From Balanoglossus misakiensis (Eukaryota > Hemichordata), in the NCBI GenBank assembly GCA_040954595.2, contig CM082580.2, positions 5,580,001 to 5,644,000 of the forward strand: DNA of 64,000 nt, read 5' to 3'. Below, one piece after another: positions 1 to 12,200 of the stretch. Positions within the stretch are counted from its first letter, which is position 1, and every line of letters starts with the position of its first letter. The position numbers were made by a program, and so were the translations under genes. Below the pieces are notes generated by a model. That model was not told where the DNA came from and did no database searches. It was given only the letters and a program-made list of their open reading frames with translations.

Positions 1-1767
1 CATGTTTCCTACTCTGACTGTCGATTTGTCCCTGTGTGAAGTCGTACATGTGTTATTAATTTGATAATTATGAACCCGCAAATCGGAGCGAACTTCTCAA
101 AGTTCGTCTGTGAATTTCATTTATTTATTCGTTCATTCACTCATTAGTGAATTTCAAAGTTAATTTGTGAAGTCTATTTTTGAACTGGTGAATAAATAAA
201 TATGATATTTCCTCCATATGGCTCGCACGCTGCTACTATTAGACCCCAGCGAGCACAAAAACCATCGGCGGAATTCCCTCAGCATACACGCCGTCAATGA
301 TCTTATAGGCGTCCTTATTAGCGTCAATACGGTGACTAATCGGGCATGAAACAAGGGATTATCCCGCCATCTTGAGTTTCATTAACGAGCAAGATTTACG
401 CGGGCCGGGCAACCACATCCTGCCGGGGAAATTCTCAACACAGCTGGGCTAGCAGACCAATGATATCGTGTGTGCCTTTGCCGTGTCTGATATTGCATTG
501 CCATTTACACCTATTATATTTACATTCGGGGCAAACGACACAATTATACATGTGAAAGGTAAGCGGTCAATGCATATGCAAATTTAGCCACATGCTGCCG
601 ATCACAGATTTTCATTGGGTGGCCACACGAAAAACAATGCGCTCCTTCATGCTCATTCGAAGACTAAGGGTACGCCCTTAGGACCATATATGGACATATG
701 CTTATTAGATGCGATTATTCATCTGAATAAAACCAGTGGAACTGGAAAGACCAGGAACAAAAGACGGTGAAAGTTTAGTTAACGTGAATACGAATCCGGG
801 ATTGAATGAAGATAGTGAGATAAAGTGGATTTTATCGCCATGTCTTGGCTTCACAATATGCGACTGATGACTGGGTTGTATAGCGGCCATAGCTGTCAGT
901 AGAATCAAACGTCAGTTTCTGACAGCTCTATGCATCTCTCTATCTGAACACCTCCACACAGCGCCGCGCACCCCAGTAATATAACAAAGGAGACAGAAAA
1001 GGCAATTCGGAAAGATGAATTGTTGTCTCGGCCTAATTTCAAGCCGTGACTCTATCTGACAGGTACGCCACCCAGGCCTGACATCACAGACCGCGATATT
1101 TCTTTCCCAATTTTTTGTGTGAAAGAGATGTACGCAGCGAGGGTTAATGGGGAAAACGTCTGTCTAGACGTCAGTTAATATTGAATTTTTTTTCTGGGTC
1201 CATTTCTTGACACGTTCTGGGAGACGTGGAGAGTTGAATTGAACGCGGCACTGTCAAAAGTCAAAACTTTCAATCTTGCGACGTTAGCCCTGGACCCTCC
1301 GCTACTTATACACATCGGCGTGATTACTAGTCCTCTCGACGAGCGCTGTTGCCATGGCGACCCGCGCGCAGGGAGAGAACAGGCATCCATCGATTTGTTT
1401 ATTGACCATATCTTCGCTGATTGGAAATAATGGTTTTGTCATTAGCGCGTGATCTTGTTAAACAGTTGATGCTATCAGCGGATAATATTGAACGCGTGGT
1501 TCGGTCCATTTTTTGTACGTCTTACGTCGGATTAAGTTTGTCAATTTTGCCAAATGGATTTCGAATCCTTAACAAAATTCAAGCAAAGCGGAAATAACGA
1601 GACTGCTGTGAGCGGACAGGATAATTAAATGGTATCCGCAGCTGCTTGAGAAGAATTAAATACCTGCGCCATTTTCGTGGATTTTCAGCGAAATCCAGTG
1701 GCGGAACAGTATTGAGTAATTGAAATGGGAACTACAAAGACAGACTACAGAAAATGTGTCTACTTAC
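1..1767. other. Left flank; presumed GPCR intron and downstream sequence
   Basis: The receptor gene at 1768-2544 (minus) splices out at 1767, so this stretch should begin with its intron. I looked on the minus strand for the TM7 exon of a prostanoid-like receptor, which normally carries an Asp-Pro-Trp motif, and did not find one, so that exon is probably left of the window. A palindromic GTTGCCATGGCGAC at 1348-1361 differs by one base from an RFX X-box (GTTGCCATGGCAAC). I see nothing else that I can support. Confidence 0.4.
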
Positions 1768-2544
1768 CAAAACAGGTAACCACGTCAGGTAAAATAACAC
1801 CGCCACAACAATTACTAGACGAGTAAAATCTTTGAATGACTTCTTATCAAGGTACGTCTGCAGATTGGGATGTTTCAAGCGTTTCTTGTACTGTATTAAG
1901 TGTTTCAAGAGGAACCAGTTACACACTAAGACGGCGAACATGAGAATCCAGATGATGGCCAGCAGCATGAGCGGCAGAACGGACTCGTGCCAATGTTCCG
2001 AGCGGATGAGCAGCCAGGACTGGCACAGCCGGCCGGCCGAGCTCACCATGACGGGCGCCGCGAGTCCGATCAGCGGCAGGGCCGACGCCACGATGGTGAT
2101 GCAGTAGATGACGGCGATGGTGAGCAGGGCCCGGGAGGTGCGGCGGCAGTGGCGGTAGTACATGGGCCGCCACACGGCCACCAGGCGGTCGAACGACATA
2201 GCAGTGACCAGCAGCATGGCGGAGATCTGGAACCAGAAGAGGCAGAACTGGTAGAACTCGCACGTCGTCTTGCCGCCCAGCCATCGCCTGTTGAAGTACG
2301 AGGGCAGGGAGACCGGCAGCGTGGTCAGGACGGCCAGGATGTCGTTCGTCGAGAGCGCGGCTATCAGGTAATCGGTGACGGTTCTCTCCGCCCGCCGCTT
2401 CACCCTGACGGCCACCAACAGGGGCAGAATGTTGGCCAGGAGGGTGACGATCTCCAGGACGGTGCTGACGGCGCCGGAAACGTCTCGCTCGGGGGAGGCA
2501 GGACTGGTGACGGTCTCGTATTGCGAGCCGTCACGATACGGCAT
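1768..2544 (-). CDS. Prostanoid-receptor-like class A GPCR, first coding exon (partial gene)
   Basis: This exon encodes 259 residues covering TM1 to about TM6 of a rhodopsin-family receptor. After a short N-terminus come TM1 (about 25-47, LANILPLLV), TM2 with STNDILAVL, extracellular loop 1 with WLGGKTTCEF, TM3 ending SFDRLVAVW (DRL in place of DRY), TM4 running into SALPLIGLAAP, TM5, and TM6 ending YLTWLPVL. The WxGG...CEY/F segment, the ALPxxGL end of TM4 and the loop-2 Cys-x-x-Trp pattern resemble vertebrate prostaglandin E receptors. That suggests a lipid-mediator receptor at the plasma membrane; the ligand is not established. The start is the only in-frame ATG before TM1. The exon ends at TTG|GTAAGT in phase 0, and splitting near TM6 is also typical of prostanoid receptor genes. 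TM7 and the tail are missing from the window. It could instead be an orphan receptor of the same clade. Confidence 0.75.
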
Positions 2545-3950
2545 GGCGAATCCACCGTATGCCGTGCATTGTATTGACCTACACGCGTCTGTTTACGGTG
2601 GAGTCCAGCAACCACGGATCCCGAACTCAACACATTATATCCACTGTTCCCCACGATGTGTACGTATGCAATAATGCGATTTCTCAATCGTCCTTCCGGA
2701 ACGCGCGGCGAGATTGACTTTCAGCGCGAGGTCACGAGTTTTACGAGATTTCCTTTCCAAGGTACATGTATGTAAAACGACAATAGCAGTGCTCGGAAGA
2801 TCGGTTAATTGAATATGCGTGTACCTCCTGTCCCCGCTCTGTTTCACCTGGACTCCACACCAACAAATTAGGCCGACCTATGGCGGGAAAAAATGAGAAT
2901 ACCTGCTAATGACCGTTCCCGGTTACGTCACAACTGAATTCTTCAACGGCCGAGCACACCTGTGATACCGCGGCGAGATCTGCTTTTGTGTACTACACGG
3001 TTTACTTCAGCAGCACGCACCAGGCTCTGCTTTGGCGACAGAAAGTAATCGTACAAAAATCGATTAATCTCGTCTTGAAAATGTCCACGTCGAATGCAAT
3101 ACGCGGTCGCGTCTGTTTCAGTGCGACAAACCGTCCTTTTCCCAGAGACTGGTTTTTCTCTCTCTCTCAGAACCACCACCGACAACGGTCTCCCGTAGTC
3201 CAATTAATCCACACAATAGAAGGCAGAAAACTTGGTCAGGGATACGGGTCTCCGGTTTCTTTCATCACGGCGGCACAGTTCACGCGGGGACGCTCGCCGA
3301 GGGGGTAGTTCCCTCCGCTTCGTCTGACGGAGACGGTTTCCAAGACGACGCACATCCGCTGGGTTTTGGATAATCAAAGGTGTTCTTTGTCAGCGTGTTG
3401 GTGAAAACAAACCGTGCATGCTCCATTAAATGGCTCAGAAGACGACTTTTAAATTCCTCCCGCAAGAGCAAAGTATTCCAACGTGATGTTTGTGTATAGC
3501 TACGCGTCTCCAAAACACATTCCCGCCGATTCCGACGACAGTTTTAAAGGTCTCCGGTAATCCTGGGGTTTACTCGGAAAATCGACGATTCTGTCGTGAC
3601 GGTTTTCTTCAAGTACTCGGGCCCAACGGATAGGTCGATCAGTGCGCATCTCAGTCGGCGCTCGTCTTGCATGCAAAGTGGCCCACGCGTGTATAGATAG
3701 TCAGCGCGCGCGCACTATAGCGTTGCCGATAAAACCCGTCTACTCAGCCCACTCCAATAATGTTATTATAGGCCAGTGAAGTGAATCTCAATCGATTAAA
3801 AGCTGCATGTCGAGCCGGGATTCCGATACTGTCATATGCGGATGTTCTCTGGACGTCTTCTCCGTCGATCGCCTCCAGAATCCTTGTTTACTGACGAAAC
3901 TTCATAAACACAAATCCACATCCAAAACGCGATTATGCGCACGGTCACAC

Positions 3951-4031
3951 GAAGCGTATACCATTAATTTCGCGTGACAATGGATGCGCGACGACGCGAA
4001 GCGTGTATCATTAATTTCGCGTGACAATTGG
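3951..4031. repeat. Two-copy tandem duplication, about 47-base period
   Basis: The motif ATTAATTTCGCGTGACAAT occurs at about 3963-3981 and again about 47 bases later, each time preceded by a close variant of GAAGCGTATACC. The copies differ at a few positions, so this is a slightly diverged local duplication. No function is apparent. Confidence 0.7.
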
Positions 4032-7000
4032 TCCTGTCAGGTGTCACAGCGGGCATCTGAAAGCAACGTAATGGCGTTCGCGTCTCGAAGCCCCGAAAGC
4101 GAAGTCTTGTCGTTGACAGCGAATCTCAAATGTCTGAGTCACGTATACCGGAGGCTTGTTTGTGGACGCTCCCCCCGCTTCTCAGCAAGAGCGGTGATGT
4201 GATGAGCTTGTGTATGCTTGGTTTGATGCGGAGGAGATTACGATGTGGGCGTTCCGCAGCCGTGCTTGTAAAGTTGCCTCCAGATTCCATATAACTAGAC
4301 TACACACCTGAAGTACACGGTTGACTGGTTCTGCCCTGTGCCCACGGTATAACACCATTGAAATGCCACCGCTCACTCGCGCCTTGTTTAGATATGCGCA
4401 TATCAGCGAAAAAATACCAAGCTTCGAGCACCTTCCGTCGGATATGTACGAGATGCAATAATATCGAGTGATGGATCTCGCGCCGACGAGACTACTGCCT
4501 GCGAGTGCTCGCGCTGAAACATCAAATCATCAACCGCCAAATCAGAATGAGAGAGATGAAAAAACATACCGGCTCAAAGGGCGCGGGAAAACTATGACGC
4601 AACTTTTGAGTGACCACTTTATTGGATCTCGGCAACGCGCCGCCATGGTGGCGGTGTTGGTAAATATTGCAGGTGCGTCAGTCTCGAAGTGCTCTCACAG
4701 ACAACTGACGACCGTAGAGGATTGCCACTTCTCGCACTTGCCCACCCAAAGCGTCTTGATTTATCGCCAAATATCGCGTGTGCCCCACCGGTGTCTGAAT
4801 GAATAAATCTTCCCTCCCTTAGAAAAGACGGAACGAACAGCTTTGCCCACTCTAAGTGCTAGTGCGGCACTTTGGGAATTTCTTCGGATTTGTAAACGCT
4901 CTGTAAAGATGTTTTACACCGACGTCGAGTGAGGTGTTTTGACGGAGTCACACGCATGGGTAATTTGAGTTGAGTTAAAAGTAAACAGAAATGTCAATAC
5001 GCATATGTACTTTGGCATTATAACTTTATTACATTACGTGTATTAATTTCAGTTGCCCCCGATATGCGTCGCCCTGTACCGTGTACGTGGACTCGGTAAC
5101 TGATCCGACAAAATGCAACCCTGTTTAGGGGATGTGCATAGGGTGACTCCCACGAGAACTGCACTAGGCCAATGAAAGACAGTTTTACAAATACATGAAT
5201 GCGACACGATTTCAAAGGATGTAATTGGTTTTGTAAAATAATATTTCACTGGCTTGCACGCAGCGCGTCCTGGTTATCATCGTGTCTGAGTAAAAAAAGT
5301 GGCAGTGACCCGGCAGCGTGACCTATTTCGGCGACACTTCTTTTTGGATGAGTAGTTTGAACTGAAGTAATGGGGCGCGCTGAAGCGTCACGTGTCATCT
5401 GTGGATATATTTGAACTGTCGCCGATCCATTGGACACGGTTGCGGTTACGAGAGCGCGGGCCGTGCTCGCATCAGCGAGAAGCCCGCGAAGTGATGGATT
5501 TAGAAAGTTAATATCGGTTCAAGGCCGCGCCCTGACGTCTGATTTTCAGGGATTTACAGCCTAATCTGTGCAATGCACCAGCTTTCAATTATGTTGCTGT
5601 TGCCTCGGGATTTTTTTCTCTCTCCAAAACCCATCAAATGAGTGAAATCAAATTCTTCCATATTAATTTCCCCCTTTCTGCTGCCCGCGGAAGTGGAATT
5701 GCACATTTAATTTGAGCTGGAGTGACCATCGGCCAGTGATTTTTTTAAAATATTCCAATATCTGACATAGGCGAACTATTCTGAGAGAGTCAGCGCAGGT
5801 TTAGGTCTGAAAGCGTTTTCTTTCTAACTTTGCGATATTACCCGAATGTTTCATGACGGTATCCATATTTTTCCGGAAGAGGGGGGGGGCAGAACATCTT
5901 AACCTATTTTACCCAATTATTATAATTCACTGTCCAAAATTCATTGTGAATCATAATGTTAGTTTATTGTAGTCCAAAATTGTTGGTCAAGTCGAATAGC
6001 ACAAAAAGGCGGGAAAACAAGTTGTCGGTAATTACTTCACAGTAAAAGTCGCGACTCACTGCATGGAAATAATTTCTTAATATCAATATCACTGAAACGT
6101 CAATTTGGTTAGTCCATTTTTCAATGAAATGGCATTTTATTGACTGTTTCTTCCCAATAACGTGATATTTTCATGGCATGCGTCTATTTGCACCGTGTTC
6201 GCTCGATTGCCTGGAGATTTGAATGATGTTATTTAGAGTTTATTGAAGCCTGCTAATACGTCTTGCCCCGTGGTTGATTTGGTCAGTGGACGCTAGTAAT
6301 ACGATTTCCTTTTAATATTGAATTTCTGATCGACCGACGTGACGCCACTGCGGCTGCTCAGTCGTGTAGCCGTGGGAACATCAACCAGAACCCTGTTATC
6401 ATATTTTCGCGTCGCAAACATCATGTGCAATAAAAAAAACGCATACCAACGTGAAGGCGCGATGCGTAAACACAATATTTTCGAAGGTAAATAAGCTGTA
6501 ACGGGAGAAGGCGATGACGACGCGGCACTGCCAAGTTAGGCGTGACGTGCACCTGAGAAGGAGGTGAAGGGTCAACGTTTAAAGATCCGTGTAAAATTTC
6601 CTTAGTGATGCTTCATTTGCCATCTCGCGCGGCCATTTTAACTAATCGGCCTTCATGCCTTCTTCTTTTCAATAATCCAACAGCCTATAGTGCAGAACGT
6701 GAACTATAAAATCTGAAAATGAGTGCAGATCTCTTGCGAAAGTTGTTGTTGATCATCGGACCGATATAATTTAAGCACTTGGCGGTGTCATCGGGGTTCT
6801 TTCTCGGTCAGGGGGCATCGTATATGAAATATCTGACCGGTTGAGTGACACTTTCCGTGTACAATACAGGCAATGTAATACACGACAACACAATAAAACG
6901 CGAATCAATCTTTCATGTGATATCTGCAAACACAGCACGTTTTGATGTCAAGCTAAACTGTTAATCTTTACAAAGGCGCGCTGTCACACATCATGTTCTT

Positions 7001-7323
7001 CGAATTCTCATTTTAAATTTATGAAATAGACGCGCCAATAACCGTGGGGAATTGTTTGGGTACGAAAATGTGATCTTGATTGACTGACGGGAGATATTGT
7101 TCGTTTTCATTCTTGTTTAAATTACGATGGGATTTCTTAGACCCCTTCTGTGGAAACGACGTTGAAAAGAAGAATAAGCATTCGAAAGAAAATTAATTCC
7201 TTTCGTCGTCTTCCCGTCGCGGCCGAAATACTTGTAGTCTGCTCTCTCGCAAAGTACGTACACGACGACGCACAGTTCACCAAGCTTGTGTACAAGAAAC
7301 GGTTTTGCTAATAGAGTAAGACA

Positions 7324-7410
7324 AGACTGAAAAATTCAGTCGTGCGCGGTCGCTCCGGCGCGTATTTAGTGCGCCGGAGCGACCCGGTACAAGACTAAAT
7401 CTTTCAGTCT
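7324..7410. repeat. Nested hairpin with GC-rich inner stem
   Basis: A perfect 14-base inverted repeat (GGTCGCTCCGGCGC at 7348-7361 against 7371-7384, 9-base loop) lies inside an outer 8-base pair of arms (AGACTGAA at 7324-7331 and TTCAGTCT at 7403-7410). The nesting suggests the core of a small foldback element or an extruding hairpin. No coding potential. Confidence 0.65.
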
Positions 7411-7571
7411 AGCCTATTAAAGAGTAGACATACACTGACATTTGTAGCCACGCCATGACATGCAAACTTCTCGGTGATGCTGAATTTTACAAGTGTCATA
7501 AGTTACTCCTATTATAATTACCTAACTGGCTCAAAACCATCATCGGGCCAACGACAAGATGTTGCAAGACA

Positions 7572-7722
7572 TGCTAGTCTGGTTCCCTGCTCGATTCCAA
7601 CCGCTGGATGCGCTATGCTATCAAGATTTTGACGAAGATGGCGGCCAATACCCATGACCCTTTTTTTCCTTTTTAGCGTAGCGCAGCCAGCGGTGGGCAT
7701 GGGACAGGGAACCAGACTAGCA
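7572..7722. mobile_element. Inverted-repeat element, 49-base arms (MITE-like)
   Basis: The left arm (7572-7620, starting TGCTAGTCTGGTTCCCTG) and right arm (7674-7722, ending CAGGGAACCAGACTAGCA) are near-perfect reverse complements, with about 53 bases between them. The central part of each arm also pairs (CCGCTGG / CCAGCGG). Size, arm structure and lack of coding sequence suit a miniature inverted-repeat transposable element. I could not identify a clear target-site duplication. Confidence 0.6.
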
Positions 7723-9291
7723 GTTCAGTGCACGGAGATCACGGTTGTGACATACTGTAGCTGTAGTCATGCGGAGGAGCCATCCTGACCCATATCATGC
7801 ACCAGTGCATCTGCTGGCCAAAATCCTGTCGCGAATATAGACTCGGGCAAAATCCAATGTTTCCAGGTGTATATACGTCATGTAACGCCAATGGTCAAAT
7901 GTCAACCTTCTCAGCAGCAATCTCTCGAGTTTGTATCTTTTCAGCGCCTGTGCATCTATATGTGACCTTTCCTAGCACACAAGGCTTATCAGAGTTTTTT
8001 TGCGGCGAAACGACTAATTGACCAGATTCAATGTTCTGACATGAGGCTTTTTGCCGGTTTTCGACCAACTCCTATACTGAGGCCAACTGCGTCGACGGTA
8101 GCGACCGGGTTTTTATTGATAGTTTATGGTTTTGTTCAATATCTGAACAGCGACTGCTTATTTCTAAAGCCTTCAGTTTCCTGGTGCATGACACAGCTTT
8201 TGTGTTCTCCGAAGCAAACAGTGACTTTGTTAACGTTCTCCACATTGAATGCCGTTTCGCATCGGAGTTTTAACGGCAAATACGACAATTCCAGCCAATA
8301 ATTGGACCGTAAAGTTTTGCCTCAGGCTAAACGCATGCGCAATCGACGATTAGGGTGGGTATTGACCAGTGTATAGTGTATGGACGGTATTTCCCCCCGA
8401 GGCTAGCTGTCATATTTCAACTCATTCAACTCACACCCTCTTCATACAGGTGTAACACTTCATTTTCGGACACTATAAGAAATTGTGTCTCAGCTGTATT
8501 CACATGCTATGCTTGTATACAGGGTGTGAACAGAGTTGTGACAAGTCTTTACCGAACATATTTCAGTGAGAAGAACGACATTAGCAGCCAATCAAAGCCA
8601 TAAAAAAAAAACAAATAATGTCAAAAGTGAGTGACTCTTCCCCTTTAAGTGATTGAGTTTTTGTTATGAACATGAAAGAAGAATGGTGTACATGGGTATT
8701 CTAGAGCAGTGATTGTAGGAAGGAACACCCATCAGCGACAGACAGCTGTCGGACGCACGCATAATGCATTTCTGTTATTTACGGTCACAGGACATTCTGA
8801 TATATTGAAATACACTTACAGTACAAATTAGAGAGCCAGACAATCGTTAATGTATCTTGTAAGAGCCGGGGGATAGCCAAAATCGCGCATCAGCCATAAA
8901 ACAGATTGAAGATGCCGACCTGGTTTCTGTGCTCTATATCTAGTGAGAGCCTTGTGCGTTAACTCCGATAACATTCTCACACTCCCGCACACTGAACGTT
9001 ATTTTGTATAGCCAATGACAAAGGTACTGAACCTGTGTGCCAGATACGAACAATGGCGTCAGTGAAAGGGTGGGGACATATGAAACTTTGTTGGTCAATA
9101 ATGGCCACAGGTTGACATGGGTATCAATAGCAGACACTCACGGTCGATTGCACTCACCCCGGCGAGGGTATGCGGAAATTGGGCGTGGTGCAAATTTTAG
9201 GCAAACTCACACTTTTAATCGACGCCGCGTAGCATCGAGTGCTTTAAGCAGAGTATTTCGCTGTTGAACATCCAGCGGGGAAGGCACAAAT

Positions 9292-12200
9292 ATGGCGCCG
9301 TCCGTGGCCGTGAGATTGTTTTGCGGCATTGCTGCCGTGCTCATCATGGTACCTGATCCAGGTAAGTTACATTTCTGCGAACTTTGACCCGCTCGTTACA
9401 TAAAACCCTGTCTCTGCCGGCGACTTACGCGGTTTCGCCAGCTCGATGGAAACCGGGTAACTTCGAGAAATCGAAAAGTTCGAATGAAAATCACAATCAC
9501 TTTACTCTGCGGTATAACATTTCAACATCATCGCTGTTGATCACAAATTGGTTTGGAAGATTGCGAATTAATAGGTTCCCCGTTATCAGTCAATTTTTTC
9601 GCCGTTAAGGGCTTAATTAAGGTTACGATTATGAGACAATTCAATTCCAAGTAACATCCGAATTAGTCACTATGTATTCTAACCGCAATAAAATCCCATG
9701 CTCATGAAAAGAGAGACAAAAACCTTCGGTTTACGAACATGACGAAAGTAGGCCAGTTGGTAGCTGATCCAGTAATCGTATGAGCTATGGCATTATAGAA
9801 ACTACGCACGCACTTCAACTTTCTCGGGCGATTTTCCTTTCAAGTGGCGGAGAAAGGGGTCATACAACCTGTTGATTCAGCACTTAGCCGTCTTAATCCG
9901 CATGCAATCTTAGAAGACATTCCGGCCTCACTCTATTTTCACTCGTCGATCGCAGGCTGCTCATGACTACTGCCGTTTCACTCACCGTAACGTTTTAGCC
10001 ACCATAGTATGTTGTCAGGGCTACGGAGTGGACTGTTTGCTTACGTGTTAGCGTAATTTGAGAGTCAGCTGTAATCACATAGATCTGATGAACAGCAAGT
10101 AAGCACATGATTTCATTTGCCGGGCGATCGTGTTAACATGGACATATCGTTTTCACACCGCATCGTTCGTACGTCCAATTGGTGAAGCCAACACCGGATT
10201 TAGGGCCTGGAGTCGCTGGCAATCTATTTTACGGTTCTAGTGCACATCTATATATTCAATTAGGTAATCTCGGTTTGGGCACTGAATTGCCTTCGGTTCA
10301 GAGTTAGAGAGCGCATATATTCCATAGAATATGCCGGCTCGAAGGTCAAATGACCTTCAGGTAAAAAAAATCCGAGGTGCAATAAGGCGTTAGTCTGGAG
10401 TCGGCCATCCTTGCTCAGGGAGTTTCCTTTAGTATTTCCCCCAGACCCTCTTTTTGGAACGGCAGCGGATGAAACAGGGGAGTATGGGTAACCTAGACTC
10501 CTCGTTGTTCGCGTTTTCAATAACGTTAACACGGACAATGGTTTTCACATGGATAATCTGGCAGTGAAACAGTGAGCGATATATTGAAAGGGGGCATGCA
10601 CCTTTATGCATATTCACTTGACTGCAGTAAAATCTCCTGTGCACTGACCAACCATCCCATGGTAACCTCGAGTAACGACGAACGTCGTAAACAACGAGCC
10701 TCTTTACGGCAACTGCTGCACGCAATACCGGAGAGGGGAGTTGACATACATGCGTGGAAGCTAAGTATAAATCCACACGGGCAGCCAATACATAGTATCA
10801 AGTAATTTAAACTGCTGAGGACAGTCAGTTTTCCTCGAGTAAATATTAATCACTTATTAGTAATAGTAATAGTAATAGTAATAAAACGTTAACCTATTCG
10901 GTACTTCAGGCCACAAGAGTAACTGGAGCGTTAAAATTCATATTTTGTGCTATTTTCTCATAACGCAGCTTAATATATTGTATGTTGCTTTATGTTTTAT
11001 AAGTGAGACTGATTTGGGTCCACGGGGCCGGGTAGGTATAGATACGTCTGTAGTGAGGGCGCTTCAGTGAAGAGCCCTTACAGCGAACCGTGGGCTGTGA
11101 AAGAGTCTAGATATGACTGGTGCTTTATTCTGTGATTTCAGTATTAACTGCAAACACGGCTACGGAGGAATCAACGACCAAAGGAATGATTACAACGGAC
11201 GCGTGGACTTCTCTGGCCGCGGAGGAAACAGATGCCGTGTACTCAAGTGCAATTGTCACCACGAAAGAAACCACTACAGCGTCCTCCACGGCCATGAGTA
11301 CAATGGAAGACCTGACTGTCGTGTCTGATGGTACTGTGACAGCAACAGAGGAACTGTCCACCCTGAGACCCAGTACTTCAATGATTGCCACGGAAGAATC
11401 GTCTACTCTGTTGACTACTTCAGTGATTACCACAGAGAATCCAACTCTGCCTCCTAGTACAGTGGTTTCAACAGATGGTGTGACAACTGTGCCACCTAGT
11501 ACAGTGGTTTCAACAGAGGGGGTGACAACTGTGCCACCTAGTACAGTGGTTTCAACAGATGGTGTGACCACTGTGCCACCTAGTACAGTGGTTTCAACAG
11601 ATGGAGTGACAACCCTGCCCCCTAGTACAGTGGTTTCAACAACGACTACTTTGTCCCCAAGCACGACGATCGAACAAGAAACAGACACCACACCTGCTCC
11701 ATCTAATACAATCATTACAACGGATGAACCAACCACTGCGGCGACTACGACAGTGACTACAACACGAGAACCAACAACACAATCGTCAACTACTAGTATG
11801 CTACCCAGTACAATTAAAACAACAGAAGAACACTTAACTTCTCTGCAGTTGCAAACAAGCCAAGGATCTACGACTCTGGGTACGCCTTCGTTTTCCTTAG
11901 TTGAACCTTAAAAACGATTTTCCAATGTTACTGATAGTTTTAAATGTTTTATAACCTTGCAAATTAATATCCTTGTGAAGTAATATTTGTTCCGTGTTAT
12001 GTCCAGCGACCAACAAAATAACTCAATGTTATGTTATTTAATGTCAATAATTTAGGCCTGTATAATTTTATCTAAACTCACAGACATTGATGGCTGTGCT
12101 GGAGATTCCTGTGATGGCGACACTGAATATTGTGTAAGTTTAGGAAATGGACCTTCGTGTCGCTGTAAGGCTGGTTTTAGAAGATCTGACGGAGGATGCA

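Larger units (their letters stand above)
2545..9291. other. Intergenic, no gene recognised
   Basis: About 6.7 kb separates two divergently transcribed genes, so it must hold the promoters of the receptor (left) and the SEA mucin (right). The open frames here are short, compositionally unremarkable and lack convincing splice sites or domain motifs. I see a 47-base tandem duplication at 3951-4031, a hairpin at 7324-7410, an inverted-repeat element at 7572-7722 and a short A-run near 8602-8611. No RNA gene was recognised. Confidence 0.5.

Noticed and set aside
1987-2577. 196-codon plus-strand frame
   Set aside because: It is the antisense of the GPCR exon in a GC-rich stretch and its translation is a Gly/Gln/Arg-rich shadow without domains.
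4468-4806. 112-codon plus-strand frame
   Set aside because: No domain, no splice context, composition like random sequence.
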